Assembly (NCBI GenBank): GCA_903952145.1
Contig: CAJBES010000202.1
Location: 1-64,000, forward strand
Reading direction: 5' to 3'
DNA: 64,000 nt
Source: an uncultured Opitutaceae bacterium
GTDB taxonomy: Bacteria > Verrucomicrobiota > Verrucomicrobiia > Opitutales > Opitutaceae
Position numbers and translations under genes: made by a program. Shown piece by piece: positions 9,143-20,500 of the stretch. Below the pieces are notes generated by a model. It saw only the letters and a program-made list of their open reading frames with translations. It made no database searches and was not told the origin of the DNA. The first letter of the stretch is position 1; every line of letters begins with the position of its first letter.

Positions 9143-10237
9143 TCATTCCGTCTGCACCACCACGAGATCGTCGAAGTGCAGGCCGCAGTAGACCTGGTCG
9201 CCCTCGTGGAAGGCCTCGCTGATCGCGCTTTCGTTGGCCACCAGCGCATGGAACCGCGTGCCGTGCTCGGTGGCCAGCAGGAGCTGGTCGGTCGCCCCTT
9301 GGAAAATCTCCTCCTCGATGCGGACCTCGAAGACGTTTTCCGCCTCCGGGCGCTGCCGGGAGATATGGATCTTCTCCGGCCGGATGGAAATCAGCGCCTT
9401 GACCGCGGCCGGCGGCAATTCGAGCGCAGAAATGGTCAGTTCGAGCCCGGAGGCGACGCGGACGCGGGCGGTGAGACCGTTGCGTCCGGTCACCGTGACG
9501 CTGAGCAGGTTGGCTTGGCCGATGAAATCGGCGGCAAAGGGCGAGCGCGGCCGGTGGTAAATCTCCGCAGCGCCTCCCAACTGCTCGATCCTCCCGCGAT
9601 TGATGACCGCAATGCGGTCACTCATCGTGAGGGCCTCCCCTTGGTCGTGTGTCACAAAGACAAAGGTGATCCCGAGGCGGCGTTGCAGCCGTTTCAGCTC
9701 GAGTTGCATCGTGTGGCGCAACTTGGCATCGAGGGCCGAGAGGGGCTCATCGAGCAGTAGCACCTTGGGCCGGCAGATGATCGCGCGGGCCAGGGCCACC
9801 CGTTGGCGCTGGCCACCCGAAAGCTGGTGCGGGTGGCGGTCGGCCACCTCGCCAAGCGACACGAGGTCGAGCGCATCACGGATGCGACCGGCCGCCTCCG
9901 CCGGCGGCACGCGCTGCATGCGCAAGCCGAAGCCGACGTTGTCGCGCACCGTGAGGTGAGGAAAGAGGGCGTAACTTTGGAACACCTGGTTGACGCTGCG
10001 GTGGTAAGGGGGGAGCGACGTGACGTCGCTCCCGTCCAGCAGTATGGACCCGGCATCCGGCGCCTCAAAGCCGGCCAGCAGGCGCAGCAGCGTGGTTTTG
10101 CCGCAACCGGAAGGTCCGAGCAGGGTGATGAATTCACCGGCGCGCACCGTGAGGCTCACATCGTCCACAGCAGTGAAGTCACCAAAGCGCTTGGTGACCC
10201 CGCAGAGCTCAATCATGGCGGAAGGGGCCGGTTTCAT
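9143..10237 (-). CDS. potA: spermidine/putrescine ABC transporter ATP-binding protein
   Basis: GPSGCGKTTLLRLLAGFE, LSGGQRQRVALARA, LLLDEPLSALD; TOBE-like C-terminus; overlaps the permease gene by ATGA. Confidence 0.9.
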   Translation of the reverse strand: MKPAPSAMIELCGVTKRFGDFTAVDDVSLTVRAGEFITLLGPSGCGKTTLLRLLAGFEAPDAGSILLDGSDVTSLPPYHRSVNQVFQSYALFPHLTVRDNVGFGLRMQRVPPAEAAGRIRDALDLVSLGEVADRHPHQLSGGQRQRVALARAIICRPKVLLLDEPLSALDAKLRHTMQLELKRLQRRLGITFVFVTHDQGEALTMSDRIAVINRGRIEQLGGAAEIYHRPRSPFAADFIGQANLLSVTVTGRNGLTARVRVASGLELTISALELPPAAVKALISIRPEKIHISRQRPEAENVFEVRIEEEIFQGATDQLLLATEHGTRFHALVANESAISEAFHEGDQVYCGLHFDDLVVVQTE

Positions 10238-11118
10238 GCGGCCAGTCGCGCCCCGCGGCGCTGCAGCAACACATAGGTCAGCGCGAACATGAGCATGAAC
10301 ACCACCCCGAGCGCCGCACCGAACGGCCAATCGCGGGCCTGCATGAACTGGTTTTGGATCACATTGCCGATCATGGGCACTTTGGCCCCGCCCATCAAGT
10401 CGGTGATCGCAAACATGCCGATCGCCGGCACGAAGACCAGCAGGGTGCCGGCGGCGATGCCTGGCATCGTGAGTGGGATGATCACTGAGGAAAAGGCCCG
10501 CAGGGGGCCCGCCCCCAGATCGTAGGCGGCTTCGACCAGGGCATGGTCAAGTTTCTCGGCGCTGCCGTAGATGGGCAGGATCATGAAGGGCAGATAGGCG
10601 TAAACGAGGCCGATCACCACGGCGGTGGGCGTGTAGAGCAGGCTCAGCGGTGTGACGGTCAAGTGCAGCGACTGCAGGAGGCCGTTCAGCAGCCCTTCCT
10701 GCTTGAGGATCGTGATCCAAGCATAGGTGCGAATGAGAAAACTCGTCCAGAATGGCACCATGACCAGCAGGAGCAGCTGGTTGCGCCGTTGCTCGCCGGC
10801 CCGGGCGATATAGTAGGCCACCGGGTAGCCGAGCACCACGCAGAGGAGCGTGGTGAGCCCGGCATAACCGATGGAGCGGAGAAAAATCCGGAGGTAAACC
10901 GGATCCAGCACGCGCTGGTAGTTTTCCCACGTGAAGGTGAAGATGACACCGCCGACCTCGTCGCGCTCGCAGAAACTGTAGACGAAAAGGATGGCCGCCG
11001 GCACGACGACAAACAGCAGCAGCCAGAGAACCATGGGGGCCAGCAAGGCCCAGGCCCGCCACCCCGGGGGGCGGCGGTCCGGGCCCGACGGCACTGCGGC
11101 GCTGGCGTCGGCGCTCAT
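10234..11118 (-). CDS. potB: spermidine/putrescine ABC transporter permease
   Basis: BPD-transporter permease with EAAYDLGAGPLRAF loop; adjacent to potA. Confidence 0.85.
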   Translation of the reverse strand: MSADASAAVPSGPDRRPPGWRAWALLAPMVLWLLLFVVVPAAILFVYSFCERDEVGGVIFTFTWENYQRVLDPVYLRIFLRSIGYAGLTTLLCVVLGYPVAYYIARAGEQRRNQLLLLVMVPFWTSFLIRTYAWITILKQEGLLNGLLQSLHLTVTPLSLLYTPTAVVIGLVYAYLPFMILPIYGSAEKLDHALVEAAYDLGAGPLRAFSSVIIPLTMPGIAAGTLLVFVPAIGMFAITDLMGGAKVPMIGNVIQNQFMQARDWPFGAALGVVFMLMFALTYVLLQRRGARLAA

Positions 11119-11221
11119 GCGGGTGGCAGGCTGCGGCGGCGGGGAGCGCCGCCTCCGGTCCGCGGCGGGCCCGGCCGCCCCGCCCTGCCCGCGCCGCGTG
11201 GCACACCGTAGGATTGCTCCT

Positions 11222-12244
11222 TCACAGGGCGCTCTTGAGATCGGTGACGAGCTTGTCGATCACCGTGGCCGTCTTGCCGATGTCGCGAAAGGTTTCGAGC
11301 CGGCCCCCTTTGGGGTAGCTGGCGGGATTGGCCAGCTCTTCGGGCGTGAGCAGTTTGCGCGCCGCCAGGTTGGGATTGGTGTAGGGAAAGGCCGCGGAAA
11401 TGAGGCGCGAGACCTCGGGGCGCAGGATGTAATTGATGAACGCGTGCGCCTCATCCCGGTTTTTCGCCTTGGCGGGGATGGCGAGCACATCGACGAACTG
11501 GTGCGCACCCTCGGCTGGGAGCACATACTGGAACTTGCGGTCCTGGGTCCAGAGGATGGCCGCCTCGCCGCTCCAGACGACGCCGATATCCACGTCGCCA
11601 TTGAGCAGCGCGGTCTTGGGACTGTCGGAGTCGAAGACCTTCACGAGCTTGACCCACTCGGCGAGAAGCGGACGCACCTTGGCGAGGTTGGCGGGGGTGA
11701 CGTCATTGGCGGCGAGACCCTGGGCATAGAGCGCCCAGGTGACCAGCTCCCGGCTGTCGTTGAGCACGACGAGGCGGTTTTGGAACTTCGGCTGGAAAAT
11801 GTCGCGGTAGCCCCGGATGGGCTCATGCACCTTCCCGGTGTTGACCACGATGCCGACGGTGCCAGTCATGTAGGGCACGGTGTAGGCGCCGGCCGGATCA
11901 TGCGGCAGCCGCATGAGCGCCGGGTCGATGTTTTTGAGATTGGGCAACTTGGCGGGATCGAGCGGTGCCAGCATCTGGCGGCGGATCATCACCTCGGCCG
12001 CGTAGTCGGAGGGCTGGACGAGGTCGTAGGCTCCGCCCCCGGCCACGAGCTTGGAAAGCAATTCCTCGTTCGAGGCGAAGGTCTCGAAGTTCACCTTGAT
12101 GCCGGTTTCCGCGGTGAAACCGTCGAGGACGGCCTGCGGCACGTATTCGGACCAGCCGAACAGATTGACGACACCAGCGGCGGTCAAAGCCGAGGGCGCG
12201 AGGAGCACCGACAGCGCGAGGAGGCTGGATATGGGCAGTTTCAT
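11222..12244 (-). CDS. potD: spermidine/putrescine-binding periplasmic protein
   Basis: Signal peptide; VVNLFGWSEYVPQAVLDGFTAETGIKVNFETFASNEELLSKL; YDLVQPSDY. Confidence 0.9.
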   Translation of the reverse strand: MKLPISSLLALSVLLAPSALTAAGVVNLFGWSEYVPQAVLDGFTAETGIKVNFETFASNEELLSKLVAGGGAYDLVQPSDYAAEVMIRRQMLAPLDPAKLPNLKNIDPALMRLPHDPAGAYTVPYMTGTVGIVVNTGKVHEPIRGYRDIFQPKFQNRLVVLNDSRELVTWALYAQGLAANDVTPANLAKVRPLLAEWVKLVKVFDSDSPKTALLNGDVDIGVVWSGEAAILWTQDRKFQYVLPAEGAHQFVDVLAIPAKAKNRDEAHAFINYILRPEVSRLISAAFPYTNPNLAARKLLTPEELANPASYPKGGRLETFRDIGKTATVIDKLVTDLKSAL

Positions 12245-12261
12245 GGATGAGGTGGAAACAG

Positions 12262-13143
12262 TCAGCGATGGTTGAGTTTTCTCAGGTAAGCGGAAAAAAG
12301 GACGAAGGCCACGGTCGCAAGGATGAAGACGGCGGAAAGCGCATTCAGCATGGGATTAAGCCCAACGCGTGCCAAACCGAAGACCTGGATCGGCAGGGTC
12401 GTGGAAGCGGCGCTGCGGGTGAAGAACGTGACGATGAGTTCGTCCATCGAGAGGGTGAAGGCCATCAGCGCCCCGGCGACGATCGCCGGCCGCAGGCAGG
12501 GCAGGATGACGAACCAGAAGGATTGCAACGGGGTGGCCCCCAGATCCAGGGCCGCTTCCTCCAGCGCAGGGTCGAGGCCCTGCAGCCGCGCCTGCACGGC
12601 CACGAGCACAAACGGGAAACTGAAGGTCACATGCCCGATGATGACGGTCGTGAAGCCAAGGTTGAAGCCGATGGTGGCAAAAAGAATCAGCAGGCTGATG
12701 CCCATGAGAATCTCCGGCATCACCATCGGGATCGCCACCAGCGTCTGGATGCTGCGGGCCAGCCGGAAGCGGTAGCGGTGCAACAGCCAGGCGCCGACCG
12801 TGCCGAGAATGACGGCGAGCAGGGTGCTGATGCTCGCGATGATGAGGCTGTTTTTCGCCGCCCTGATGATCGGTCCGTTCTCCAGCAGCCGGACATACCA
12901 ATCCAGCGTGAAACCCGCCCAGAGGATGTTCAGCCGCGACGCGTTGAACGAATAGACCACCAGAATGACGATCGGCAGATAGAGGAAGCCGAAAACCAGC
13001 GCCGTCCAGAAGCCAAGGGTCCGGTGCAGCAGGACAATCCCGGAAGGAAGCCGGGGGCGCGGAGCTTGGAACGGAAACGCGGTGGGCAAGGTGCACTTTT
13101 TCACCGCATCGCCCCCGGCAACGCAAGCGGTTTGACTGGGCAC
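12262..13143 (-). CDS. potC: spermidine/putrescine ABC transporter permease
   Basis: GFLYLPIVILVVYSFNASR; EEAALDLGATPLQSFW permease loop. Confidence 0.85.
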   Translation of the reverse strand: MPSQTACVAGGDAVKKCTLPTAFPFQAPRPRLPSGIVLLHRTLGFWTALVFGFLYLPIVILVVYSFNASRLNILWAGFTLDWYVRLLENGPIIRAAKNSLIIASISTLLAVILGTVGAWLLHRYRFRLARSIQTLVAIPMVMPEILMGISLLILFATIGFNLGFTTVIIGHVTFSFPFVLVAVQARLQGLDPALEEAALDLGATPLQSFWFVILPCLRPAIVAGALMAFTLSMDELIVTFFTRSAASTTLPIQVFGLARVGLNPMLNALSAVFILATVAFVLFSAYLRKLNHR

Positions 13144-13144
13144 C

Positions 13145-16138
13145 TCATTTCCCGCCGCCGAGCAGCTTGTTGAGGAGCTCGCCCGCGCCGGATTTGTCGA
13201 TCGCGAGATTGGTCAGGGCGCGGTTCAATTCGCCGGTGTCGGGCTGGCTGAGGGTGCCCCCGATGCGCAGCGGGAGATTGCACGCCGCGTAACCGAGTTC
13301 GTCGGGTTCCGCTTCCAGGGCCCCGAGAAATTTCAGCAGGTGCGCCGTGCGGCCGCGGGCGCGGAGTTTGAACTCCATCGCCAACGGACCGTCGAGCAGG
13401 GAGGTGCCGGGTTTCGCCCCGGCCTCGCCCACCCCGGTAAGGCGCAACTCGGGCGAGATGAGCGTGAAATTTTTCAACACGGCGGCCAGCGTGTCGTCCC
13501 GCACCACGATCACGCTGAGCTGGTCGTAAGGAATCGCCGACAGGGTTTTTGACAACTCGGACACCGCCTGCGCCCGGCTGGCGATGTCGCCGTATTCTTT
13601 CCTGCCGGTCATGGAGCCCAGCAGACTGCCCACGGCGGCGACGCCGGAGGCAATCCGGTTGGTGGTTTCGACCTTGCCTGCCACGCTGACCGGCAGGCCG
13701 TGGAACACCCCGCCCTTGCTCGTGAGCTGGAAATTGCCCCGGGTGGCCGCGGTGAGATTCGCCAGGGTTGCCGCGCGGCCGGTGAGCTGGCTGGTGATGT
13801 TGAAATTGCCGTCAACCGTGGCCGTCTGGCCGGGGTTCAGCGCCAGAAAAAGCGGCCTGGAATTGAAATTCCTGACGTCGAGGTCGGCGTTGATGGTGTA
13901 GGGCTGCGCAGACTGGGCGTCGAACAAAAGCCCGCCGGAAGCATTCGCCGAGGCACCCTCCCCCAGTCCGGCGCGGATACGCTCGAACTTCAGCGCCCCG
14001 CGCTCGATGAGCACGGTGCCCTGCACATCTCCAACCTCAAACTGGTCGTGGTAGTGCAGCTTTTTCAGGGCCACGGCGAGTTGGCCGCTGACGCCGTGCC
14101 AGAACGGTTGCGTTTCCTCCCGCCGGGGTTGGTCCGGCGCCGGCGTCGAGACCGGTGGACTGAGCAAGGCTGCGAGCAGCTGCACATCTTCAATGAAAAT
14201 CTCCTGACTTGTCACGCGGGCATCGGCTTTCAGGCCCTCCGGCCGCACCTGCAGCGTGCCCGCCAGTCCAATATCAGAGCGGCGCGCCTTCGCCTGGTTT
14301 TCAAAGGCCAGGGGCATATTAAAGGTGATCTGTCCTGCACCGGCGACATCCGCCCGGAGTTCGGCCGTGATGATGGGCAGCACCTCACCGGTGGACACGG
14401 CGAGATCGTCGGCACGGAAGCTGGCCTGCAATTCCTGGCGCAGGCCAAGACTGCCGGTGAATGCCCCCTGCAATTGGCCGCGCGTAAGGTTCGTCGAATC
14501 CTGCGCAAATGGCTGTTGCAACAGGCCGGGCAGTGCTGCACGCCAGCGGCCGGTGGCCTTGGTCAACTGGTCCCGGCCGGCCAGCCGACCGGCCTTGGCG
14601 GACAGGCTCAGCCATGGCACACCGCCACTGCTCGCCCGCAGTTCGGCGAGGTCAACCTGCCAACCTTGGGGCGAGTAGTCCGCCGAAAAATCCAAGGCCA
14701 GATCGAGCTTCGCGAGCAGGGGCCGGCCCGCCTCGGCCAGCGCCAGGCCGTCGATCTGCAGGGGAGCTCCGGACCGCAGCGCCAGCCCGCCTCCGGCCGC
14801 CCCAGCCTTGAGTTCGCCGCGCACCGCTCCGCCGGAAAGGGTATAGGGTTGGACAAAGGGGGCCACCCAGCCAACGGGCACGCCCTGCAGGTTGATCACG
14901 AGCAAATCCGCAGCCGGGTTGGCGACTTTGAGTTCGCCGGTGCCGGGGTTGAACACAAAGGCCTGCAGCGACTGGACGGTCAGCACGGGCGCGGCGGAGC
15001 TCACGTTCACCTTGAGCTGGTCGATGCGCACGGCACCGTCATGGAGGGTGACATCAAATTCGCCAAAGAGGCTGAGCGCGCCGACCGCGGCCAGTTCCGG
15101 CCGGAAGCTGGCGAGCCGGTCGGCGGAAGATTGCAGACGGCCGGCGGCATGGATGGCCTTGAAACCCGTGTCCGTTTCGAACATGCCCGCGCCCACGGCC
15201 GCAAAGGTGGGCAGCGACTGCCCGAGGACAAACGGCGCGAGGTCGGTGTCGCGCACGTCAAGTTTCCAGACGCCGCCGAGTCGGGCGCTGTCGGCCGGGA
15301 AGCTGGCCTGCAAGTCCACAAGGCGCTTGCCGACGGACTGGACGTTGAATGTGTAATTTTCGCCACCGGCCACACGGGCTGCGACCGCCTCAGCGGTGAG
15401 GTGCACCGCCTGCGGCAAAGCCGAACCGCCGGCAATGGCGTCAACTTTGGCGGCGAGCCGCGTGAAAGTGCGCGCCGTATCCATCGTCGCCTCCACGCTG
15501 CCGCTGACCTCGAGTTTGTTGACGGGCGACTCCCTGCCCGCGAGGGCGATGTCGGCGGCGAAAACGAAGCGACCGTCGCGGCCGGCGGCAAGCCCGCCGC
15601 CATGCAGCGTGACCGCAGCCCGGGCGGGGGCCTGGCCCGGGGTTCCGGGCAGCACCAGTTCGCCTTCCAGTTCGACGCCGTCGAGCGCCAGATCCACGGG
15701 AAGCTTGAGTTGTTCAAAGACCCCGCGGAAAACCAACGCCACGGCGGTGGCAGCCGCCTCAGCGGCGGGACTGGCAGGAGCAACGGCGCCGGCGCCCGGA
15801 GCGGAATACTTGGTCAGGTCGAGCGTCCAACCTTTGGCGATCAGGCGGGAGACCGTCACGCGTTCATGCAGCGCCGCGTCGAGCACCGACAACTGCACCT
15901 CGGCCACCGGCAGGGTCAGCACGGCGCCGCCATAGCCGGCTGACAATGTCTCCACCCGCACGCGCTGCCATCCGGCTGCGAGGCGCCCAAGCGAAACCGT
16001 GGCGCCCGGTTGCGCCGTCAGCATCCGGCGGGCGGCCCAGGTTTGGAAGGCCGGAGTGAGGGCCACCCCGGCCACCGCCAGGAGCAGGACCGCCAGCAGG
16101 GCGACGCCGAACAGGAGGAGGCGGATGAACTTCTTCAT
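13145..16138 (-). CDS. AsmA-like / DUF748-type large envelope protein
   Basis: MKKFIRLLLFGVALLAVLLLAVAGVALTPAFQTWAARRML N-terminal TM anchor and long beta-rich body; start chosen at MKKF within the longer ORF. Confidence 0.65.
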   Translation of the reverse strand: MKKFIRLLLFGVALLAVLLLAVAGVALTPAFQTWAARRMLTAQPGATVSLGRLAAGWQRVRVETLSAGYGGAVLTLPVAEVQLSVLDAALHERVTVSRLIAKGWTLDLTKYSAPGAGAVAPASPAAEAAATAVALVFRGVFEQLKLPVDLALDGVELEGELVLPGTPGQAPARAAVTLHGGGLAAGRDGRFVFAADIALAGRESPVNKLEVSGSVEATMDTARTFTRLAAKVDAIAGGSALPQAVHLTAEAVAARVAGGENYTFNVQSVGKRLVDLQASFPADSARLGGVWKLDVRDTDLAPFVLGQSLPTFAAVGAGMFETDTGFKAIHAAGRLQSSADRLASFRPELAAVGALSLFGEFDVTLHDGAVRIDQLKVNVSSAAPVLTVQSLQAFVFNPGTGELKVANPAADLLVINLQGVPVGWVAPFVQPYTLSGGAVRGELKAGAAGGGLALRSGAPLQIDGLALAEAGRPLLAKLDLALDFSADYSPQGWQVDLAELRASSGGVPWLSLSAKAGRLAGRDQLTKATGRWRAALPGLLQQPFAQDSTNLTRGQLQGAFTGSLGLRQELQASFRADDLAVSTGEVLPIITAELRADVAGAGQITFNMPLAFENQAKARRSDIGLAGTLQVRPEGLKADARVTSQEIFIEDVQLLAALLSPPVSTPAPDQPRREETQPFWHGVSGQLAVALKKLHYHDQFEVGDVQGTVLIERGALKFERIRAGLGEGASANASGGLLFDAQSAQPYTINADLDVRNFNSRPLFLALNPGQTATVDGNFNITSQLTGRAATLANLTAATRGNFQLTSKGGVFHGLPVSVAGKVETTNRIASGVAAVGSLLGSMTGRKEYGDIASRAQAVSELSKTLSAIPYDQLSVIVVRDDTLAAVLKNFTLISPELRLTGVGEAGAKPGTSLLDGPLAMEFKLRARGRTAHLLKFLGALEAEPDELGYAACNLPLRIGGTLSQPDTGELNRALTNLAIDKSGAGELLNKLLGGGK

Positions 16139-16217
16139 GAACGCAGGGCAATGACACCGCAGGGCGGCGAGAGTTGCGGTAAGGCCAAATGAAACCGCGC
16201 AACAGGGCGTGCGGGGT

Positions 16218-17588
16218 TCAGCCCTGCAGCAAAGGATCGGCCTCCCCGACGGCCTTGCGCATCGCGGCGAGCGCGATGTTGTAATTAAAATAGGCGACGA
16301 GCTGGTTGAGCCGGGCCTCAGTGAGCGCAACCTGACTGGTCAGCACATCCAGCTGCGTCGCGGTGCCGGCGCCGTAGCGGACATTCGCGAGGCGGAGGGC
16401 CTCGTTCGCCTGTTCGACGACCTTGCCGGAAGCATCGACGAGTTCCCATGCCTCGGTGAGCGAGGAGTGAGCCCGGCGGACCTCGACATCGATCGCGAGG
16501 GTGGTCTCATCCACGGCAAGCTTGGTCTGCATGAGCTGGGATTTCGCCTGCGCCACCCGGCCGGCGGTGGCGCGGCCGTCAAAGATATCCCATTGGGCCT
16601 GCAGGCCGGCGGTCCAACCATCGCGACGGTCGCCCCAACCGTTCGACGGACCGCCGCGCACCCAGTCATAGCGTCCGAAAGCCGCCACCTGCGGCAGCGC
16701 GCCGGCGCGGGAAACGACGACCCGCTGCTCGCCGGCGCCTTCGAGTTTGGCGAGACGCTGCAGTTCGGGGCGGTTGGCCCGGGCGCGGGTGAGGGCATCG
16801 CGCATATCGTAGGCCTTCTGCTCAATCTCGGAAAGCGAGCCGACGAACTGGGGGGTCTTGGAGATATTGGCACCGCTGACATTGGTGAAGCCGATCACCT
16901 GCCGGAGCTCCTCGATGGCGATGCGCAGGAAATTGCGCGAGGTGATCAGGGCGGGCCGGCCGTTGGCGAGCGCGACCTCGGCGCGGAGCACCTCGAAGTT
17001 CGAGACGGCCCCGGCCTCGAAACGGTTGCGGGCGTCTTTGAGCTGCTCCTCGAGCAGCTTGACGTTCTCCTCCTGCACCCCGATGCGCTGTTGGGCCAGC
17101 AGCACGGCAAAGAAACGGGTGCGCACAAGCAGGAGCTGTTCATTGATGACGCCCTGGAGTTCGAGGGCGGCCGCCTCGCGGACCAGCGTGGATCCCTTCA
17201 CCGAGGCCCGGACCCCACCGCCGGCGTAAACAACCTGGGTGGCCTGCACGGCGAAGCCCCAGTCGCGGTTCTGGGCGGGCATGGCGGAAGAGACCTCCTT
17301 GTCATTGCCGGAAAAGTCGCCGTTGGCACTGACGTTCGGAATCTGCCGGGAGCGTACCTCAAGGATCACGCCCTCCTGCTCCTTGATGCGCTCCTGTGCC
17401 TGGCGGATGGCATAGTTGTTATCGAGCGCAAAGGACAGGGCGTAGGCGAGGTTGAGCTCCTCCGGCACCTCATAGCTGGGGTCGGGCCGGCCGTCGCGCT
17501 GGAAGGGCGGTGGTTCCGCCATCAGGACGCAGACGGTGACCACGGGCAGGGCAAGAGCAAGAACCAGGGAGCGAAGGGACGTTTTCAT
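16218..17588 (-). CDS. TolC-family outer membrane efflux protein
   Basis: 456 aa with signal peptide and repeated TolC-type coiled-coil segments (LNLAYALSFALDNNYAIRQAQERI; RLANVRYGAGTATQLDVLTSQVALTEARLN). Confidence 0.85.
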   Translation of the reverse strand: MKTSLRSLVLALALPVVTVCVLMAEPPPFQRDGRPDPSYEVPEELNLAYALSFALDNNYAIRQAQERIKEQEGVILEVRSRQIPNVSANGDFSGNDKEVSSAMPAQNRDWGFAVQATQVVYAGGGVRASVKGSTLVREAAALELQGVINEQLLLVRTRFFAVLLAQQRIGVQEENVKLLEEQLKDARNRFEAGAVSNFEVLRAEVALANGRPALITSRNFLRIAIEELRQVIGFTNVSGANISKTPQFVGSLSEIEQKAYDMRDALTRARANRPELQRLAKLEGAGEQRVVVSRAGALPQVAAFGRYDWVRGGPSNGWGDRRDGWTAGLQAQWDIFDGRATAGRVAQAKSQLMQTKLAVDETTLAIDVEVRRAHSSLTEAWELVDASGKVVEQANEALRLANVRYGAGTATQLDVLTSQVALTEARLNQLVAYFNYNIALAAMRKAVGEADPLLQG

Positions 17589-20500
17589 GCGGGAGAGGGA
17601 CTGTGGGTGGAAGCCGCGCCGGCGGGGGCGGGCTCTTTGGCATGGTCGCGGGCGATCAGCATGTAGACGGACGGCACGACGAACAGGGTGAACAAGGTGC
17701 CGACGGACATGCCGGTGGTGATGACGATGCCCATGCTGTAACGGCTGGCGGCGCCGGCGCCGCTGGCGAACACCAGAGGCATGACACCAAAGACCATCGC
17801 GGCGGTCGTCATGAGGATCGGACGCAGGCGCACCCCGGCGGCGTGCTGCACGGCCTCGCGTTTGCTATAACCCTCGCGCTGGAGCTGATTGGCGAACTGC
17901 ACGATGAGGATGCCGTGCTTGGAAATCAGTCCGACCAGGGTGATGAAGCCGACCTCGGTGTAGATGTTGATCGAGGCGGCGCCAAGGAAGAGGAAGACGA
18001 GTGCGCCCACCAGCGTCATCGGCACGCTGCCGAGCAGGATGATGAACGGGTCGCGAAAGCTTTCGAACTGCGCGGCCAGCACGAGGAAGATGATGATCGC
18101 GCCAAAGACGAAGGCGAGGATCAGCGAGCTGCCCTCCTGCACATACTGGCGGGACTGGCCCCCGTAATCGATGGCGTAGCCCTGCGGCAGGATGCCCTTC
18201 GCCTCCTGGTTGAAGAAATCGAGCGCCTGGCCGAGCGAAACGCCCTGCCGGGGCACGGCGGAGATGGTGGCCGCACCGAGCTGCTGGAAGTGTTTGAGCG
18301 CCTGCGGCTGCACCGAGGGCTTCAGGGTGGCGAAGGTGGAGAGTGGCACGAGCGAGCCCCGGCCGGTGCTGACATAGTAGTTGCCGAGCTGCTCGGGGTT
18401 GAGCCGGCGGACGCGTTCGACCTGCGGGATGACCTTGTAGCTGTTGCCCTGGATGTTGAAGTAGTTGACGTAGCCGCCGCCGAGCAGCGAGCCGATGTCC
18501 GCGGCGACCTGCTGCATGTTGACGCCGAGGTCGGCCGCCTTGTTGCGGTCAATCTGGATGTCGACGCGCGGTTGGTCGAACTTCAGGTCGCTGTCGGCAA
18601 AGTAGAACAGGCCGCTCTTGACGGCGCGGAGCACGAGTTCGTCGGCCACTTGGGCGATGCGCTCGGGCTGGTCGGTCGAGAGCAGCACGAACTGCACGGG
18701 CGTGCCGCCGCCGCCGCCGGGGAGCGACGCAGGCAGGACCGCGAAGGTCTTCAGCCCGGCCACGGTGTTCAACTTGCCCGTTAGTTCAGGCAGTACCTGC
18801 GGGGCACCGCGCTGGCGCTGGTTCCAGGGTTTGAAAACCATGCCCGTAAAGGCCCCATTGCTGGCCGGGAAACCGACGGCCTGGAAGACGCCGGCCGTCT
18901 CGGGGAAACTCTGGATGATCTTGACATTTTCCGCGGCGAACATGCCGACCTGGTCGACGTTGGCGTTGGGCGCCCCGGTGGAAACCGTGATGATGAAGCC
19001 CTGGTCCTCGTCGGGCGCCAGTTCCTGCTTCGTCATCGACCAGAACGGCACGATGAGGATAAGCGCCACCACGGGGATGATGAGCATCACGGGCCAGGTA
19101 TCCATCATACCGTGCAGGAACCGCTCATAGCGGGTGCGCAACTTGTCAAAGGTGACATCAAGGAAGTGGGCAAAGCCCTGCTTCTGCTCGTCATGCCTGA
19201 GGAGTTTCGCGCACATCATGGGCGAGAGCGTGAGCGCCACGATGCCGGAGATGATGACGGCGCCGACCAGCGTGAAGGCGAACTCCCGGAAGAGCGTGCC
19301 GGTGAGTCCCTCCTGGAAACCGATGGGCGCGTAGACGGCGGCGAGGGTGATCGTCATGGCGACGACGGGGCCGGCCAGTTCGCCGGCCCCCTTGAGGCTG
19401 GCCGCCAGCGGGGAAAGACCTTCCTCGATGTGGCGGTGGATGTTCTCCACGACGACGATGGCGTCGTCGACCACCAGGCCGATGGCGAGCACCATCGCGA
19501 GGAGGGTGAGCAGGTTGATGGTAAAGCCCATCACGAGCATGATGAAGCATGCGCCGACCAGCGACAGGGGCATGGCCACGAGCGGAATGATGACAGACCG
19601 TATCGAACCGAGGAAGAGGAAGATGACGACGATCACAATGGCCAGGGCCTCGCCGAGCGTCAGCACGACCTCGTCGATGGCGCTCTTGATGTAGGCGGTG
19701 GCGTCGTAGGGAATGATGATGTGCAGACCGGCGGGGAGCTGGGCCTCGATCTCAGGGACGACCTTGCGCACATCCTGGATGACGGTGAGAGCGTTGGCCG
19801 TGGGCAGCACGTTGATGGCCATGAATGTGGCGTTGTTGCCGCCAAAGTTCACGCTGCTGTCGTAGTTCTCCGCGCCGAGCACGACGTCGGCCACGTCCTG
19901 CACCCGGATTTGCACGCCGTTCTGCTCCTTGATCACCAGCCGCTTGAACTCTTCGGCCGTATGCAGGTCCGTGGCGGCGTTGAGATTGACGGAGATGAGC
20001 GACCCCTTGGTCGCGCCAACGGCGGCGAGTGAATTGTTGCGGGCGATGGCCGCACGCACCTCGTAGGGACTGAGGCCGTAGGCGGCCAGCCGGTCCGGTT
20101 TCAGCCAGATGCGCATCGCGAACGTGCGCCCGCCCATGATCTGCGCACTCTGCACCCCGTTGACCGCAGCCAGCTTGGGCTGGACGACACGGGTGAGGTA
20201 GTCGGTGATCTGGTTGGTCTCCATCTGGTCGCTGTAGAAGCTGATATACATCGACGCGGTGGACTGCGTCTGCTGCACATCGATCGTGGGATCGAACGCG
20301 TCGGCCGGAAGCTGATTGCGCACGCGGTTGACCTTGGAGGTGATCTGCGTGAGCGCGGCGTTCGGATCGTAGTTGAGCTTCAGATGGACCGTGATGGTGC
20401 TGACACTCGGCAGGCTGCTCGACTCCATGTAGTCGATGCCGTCGGCACTCGCGATCTGCTTTTCGAGTGGCGAGGTGATGAAGCCCTGGATGAGGTCGGC

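Noticed and set aside
8827-9249. minus-strand ORF between the aldo/keto reductase and potA
   Set aside because: Largely overlaps two well-supported genes and shows Arg/Ser/Pro-rich out-of-frame composition.
13700-15943. 747-aa plus-strand ORF
   Set aside because: Antisense to the AsmA-like gene, low-complexity composition and no motif.
16209-17666. 485-aa plus-strand ORF
   Set aside because: Antisense to the TolC-family gene; shadow ORF from GC-biased third positions.
19112-20032. 306-aa plus-strand ORF rich in Asp/Gly/His
   Set aside because: Antisense to the RND permease; composition typical of shadow translation.
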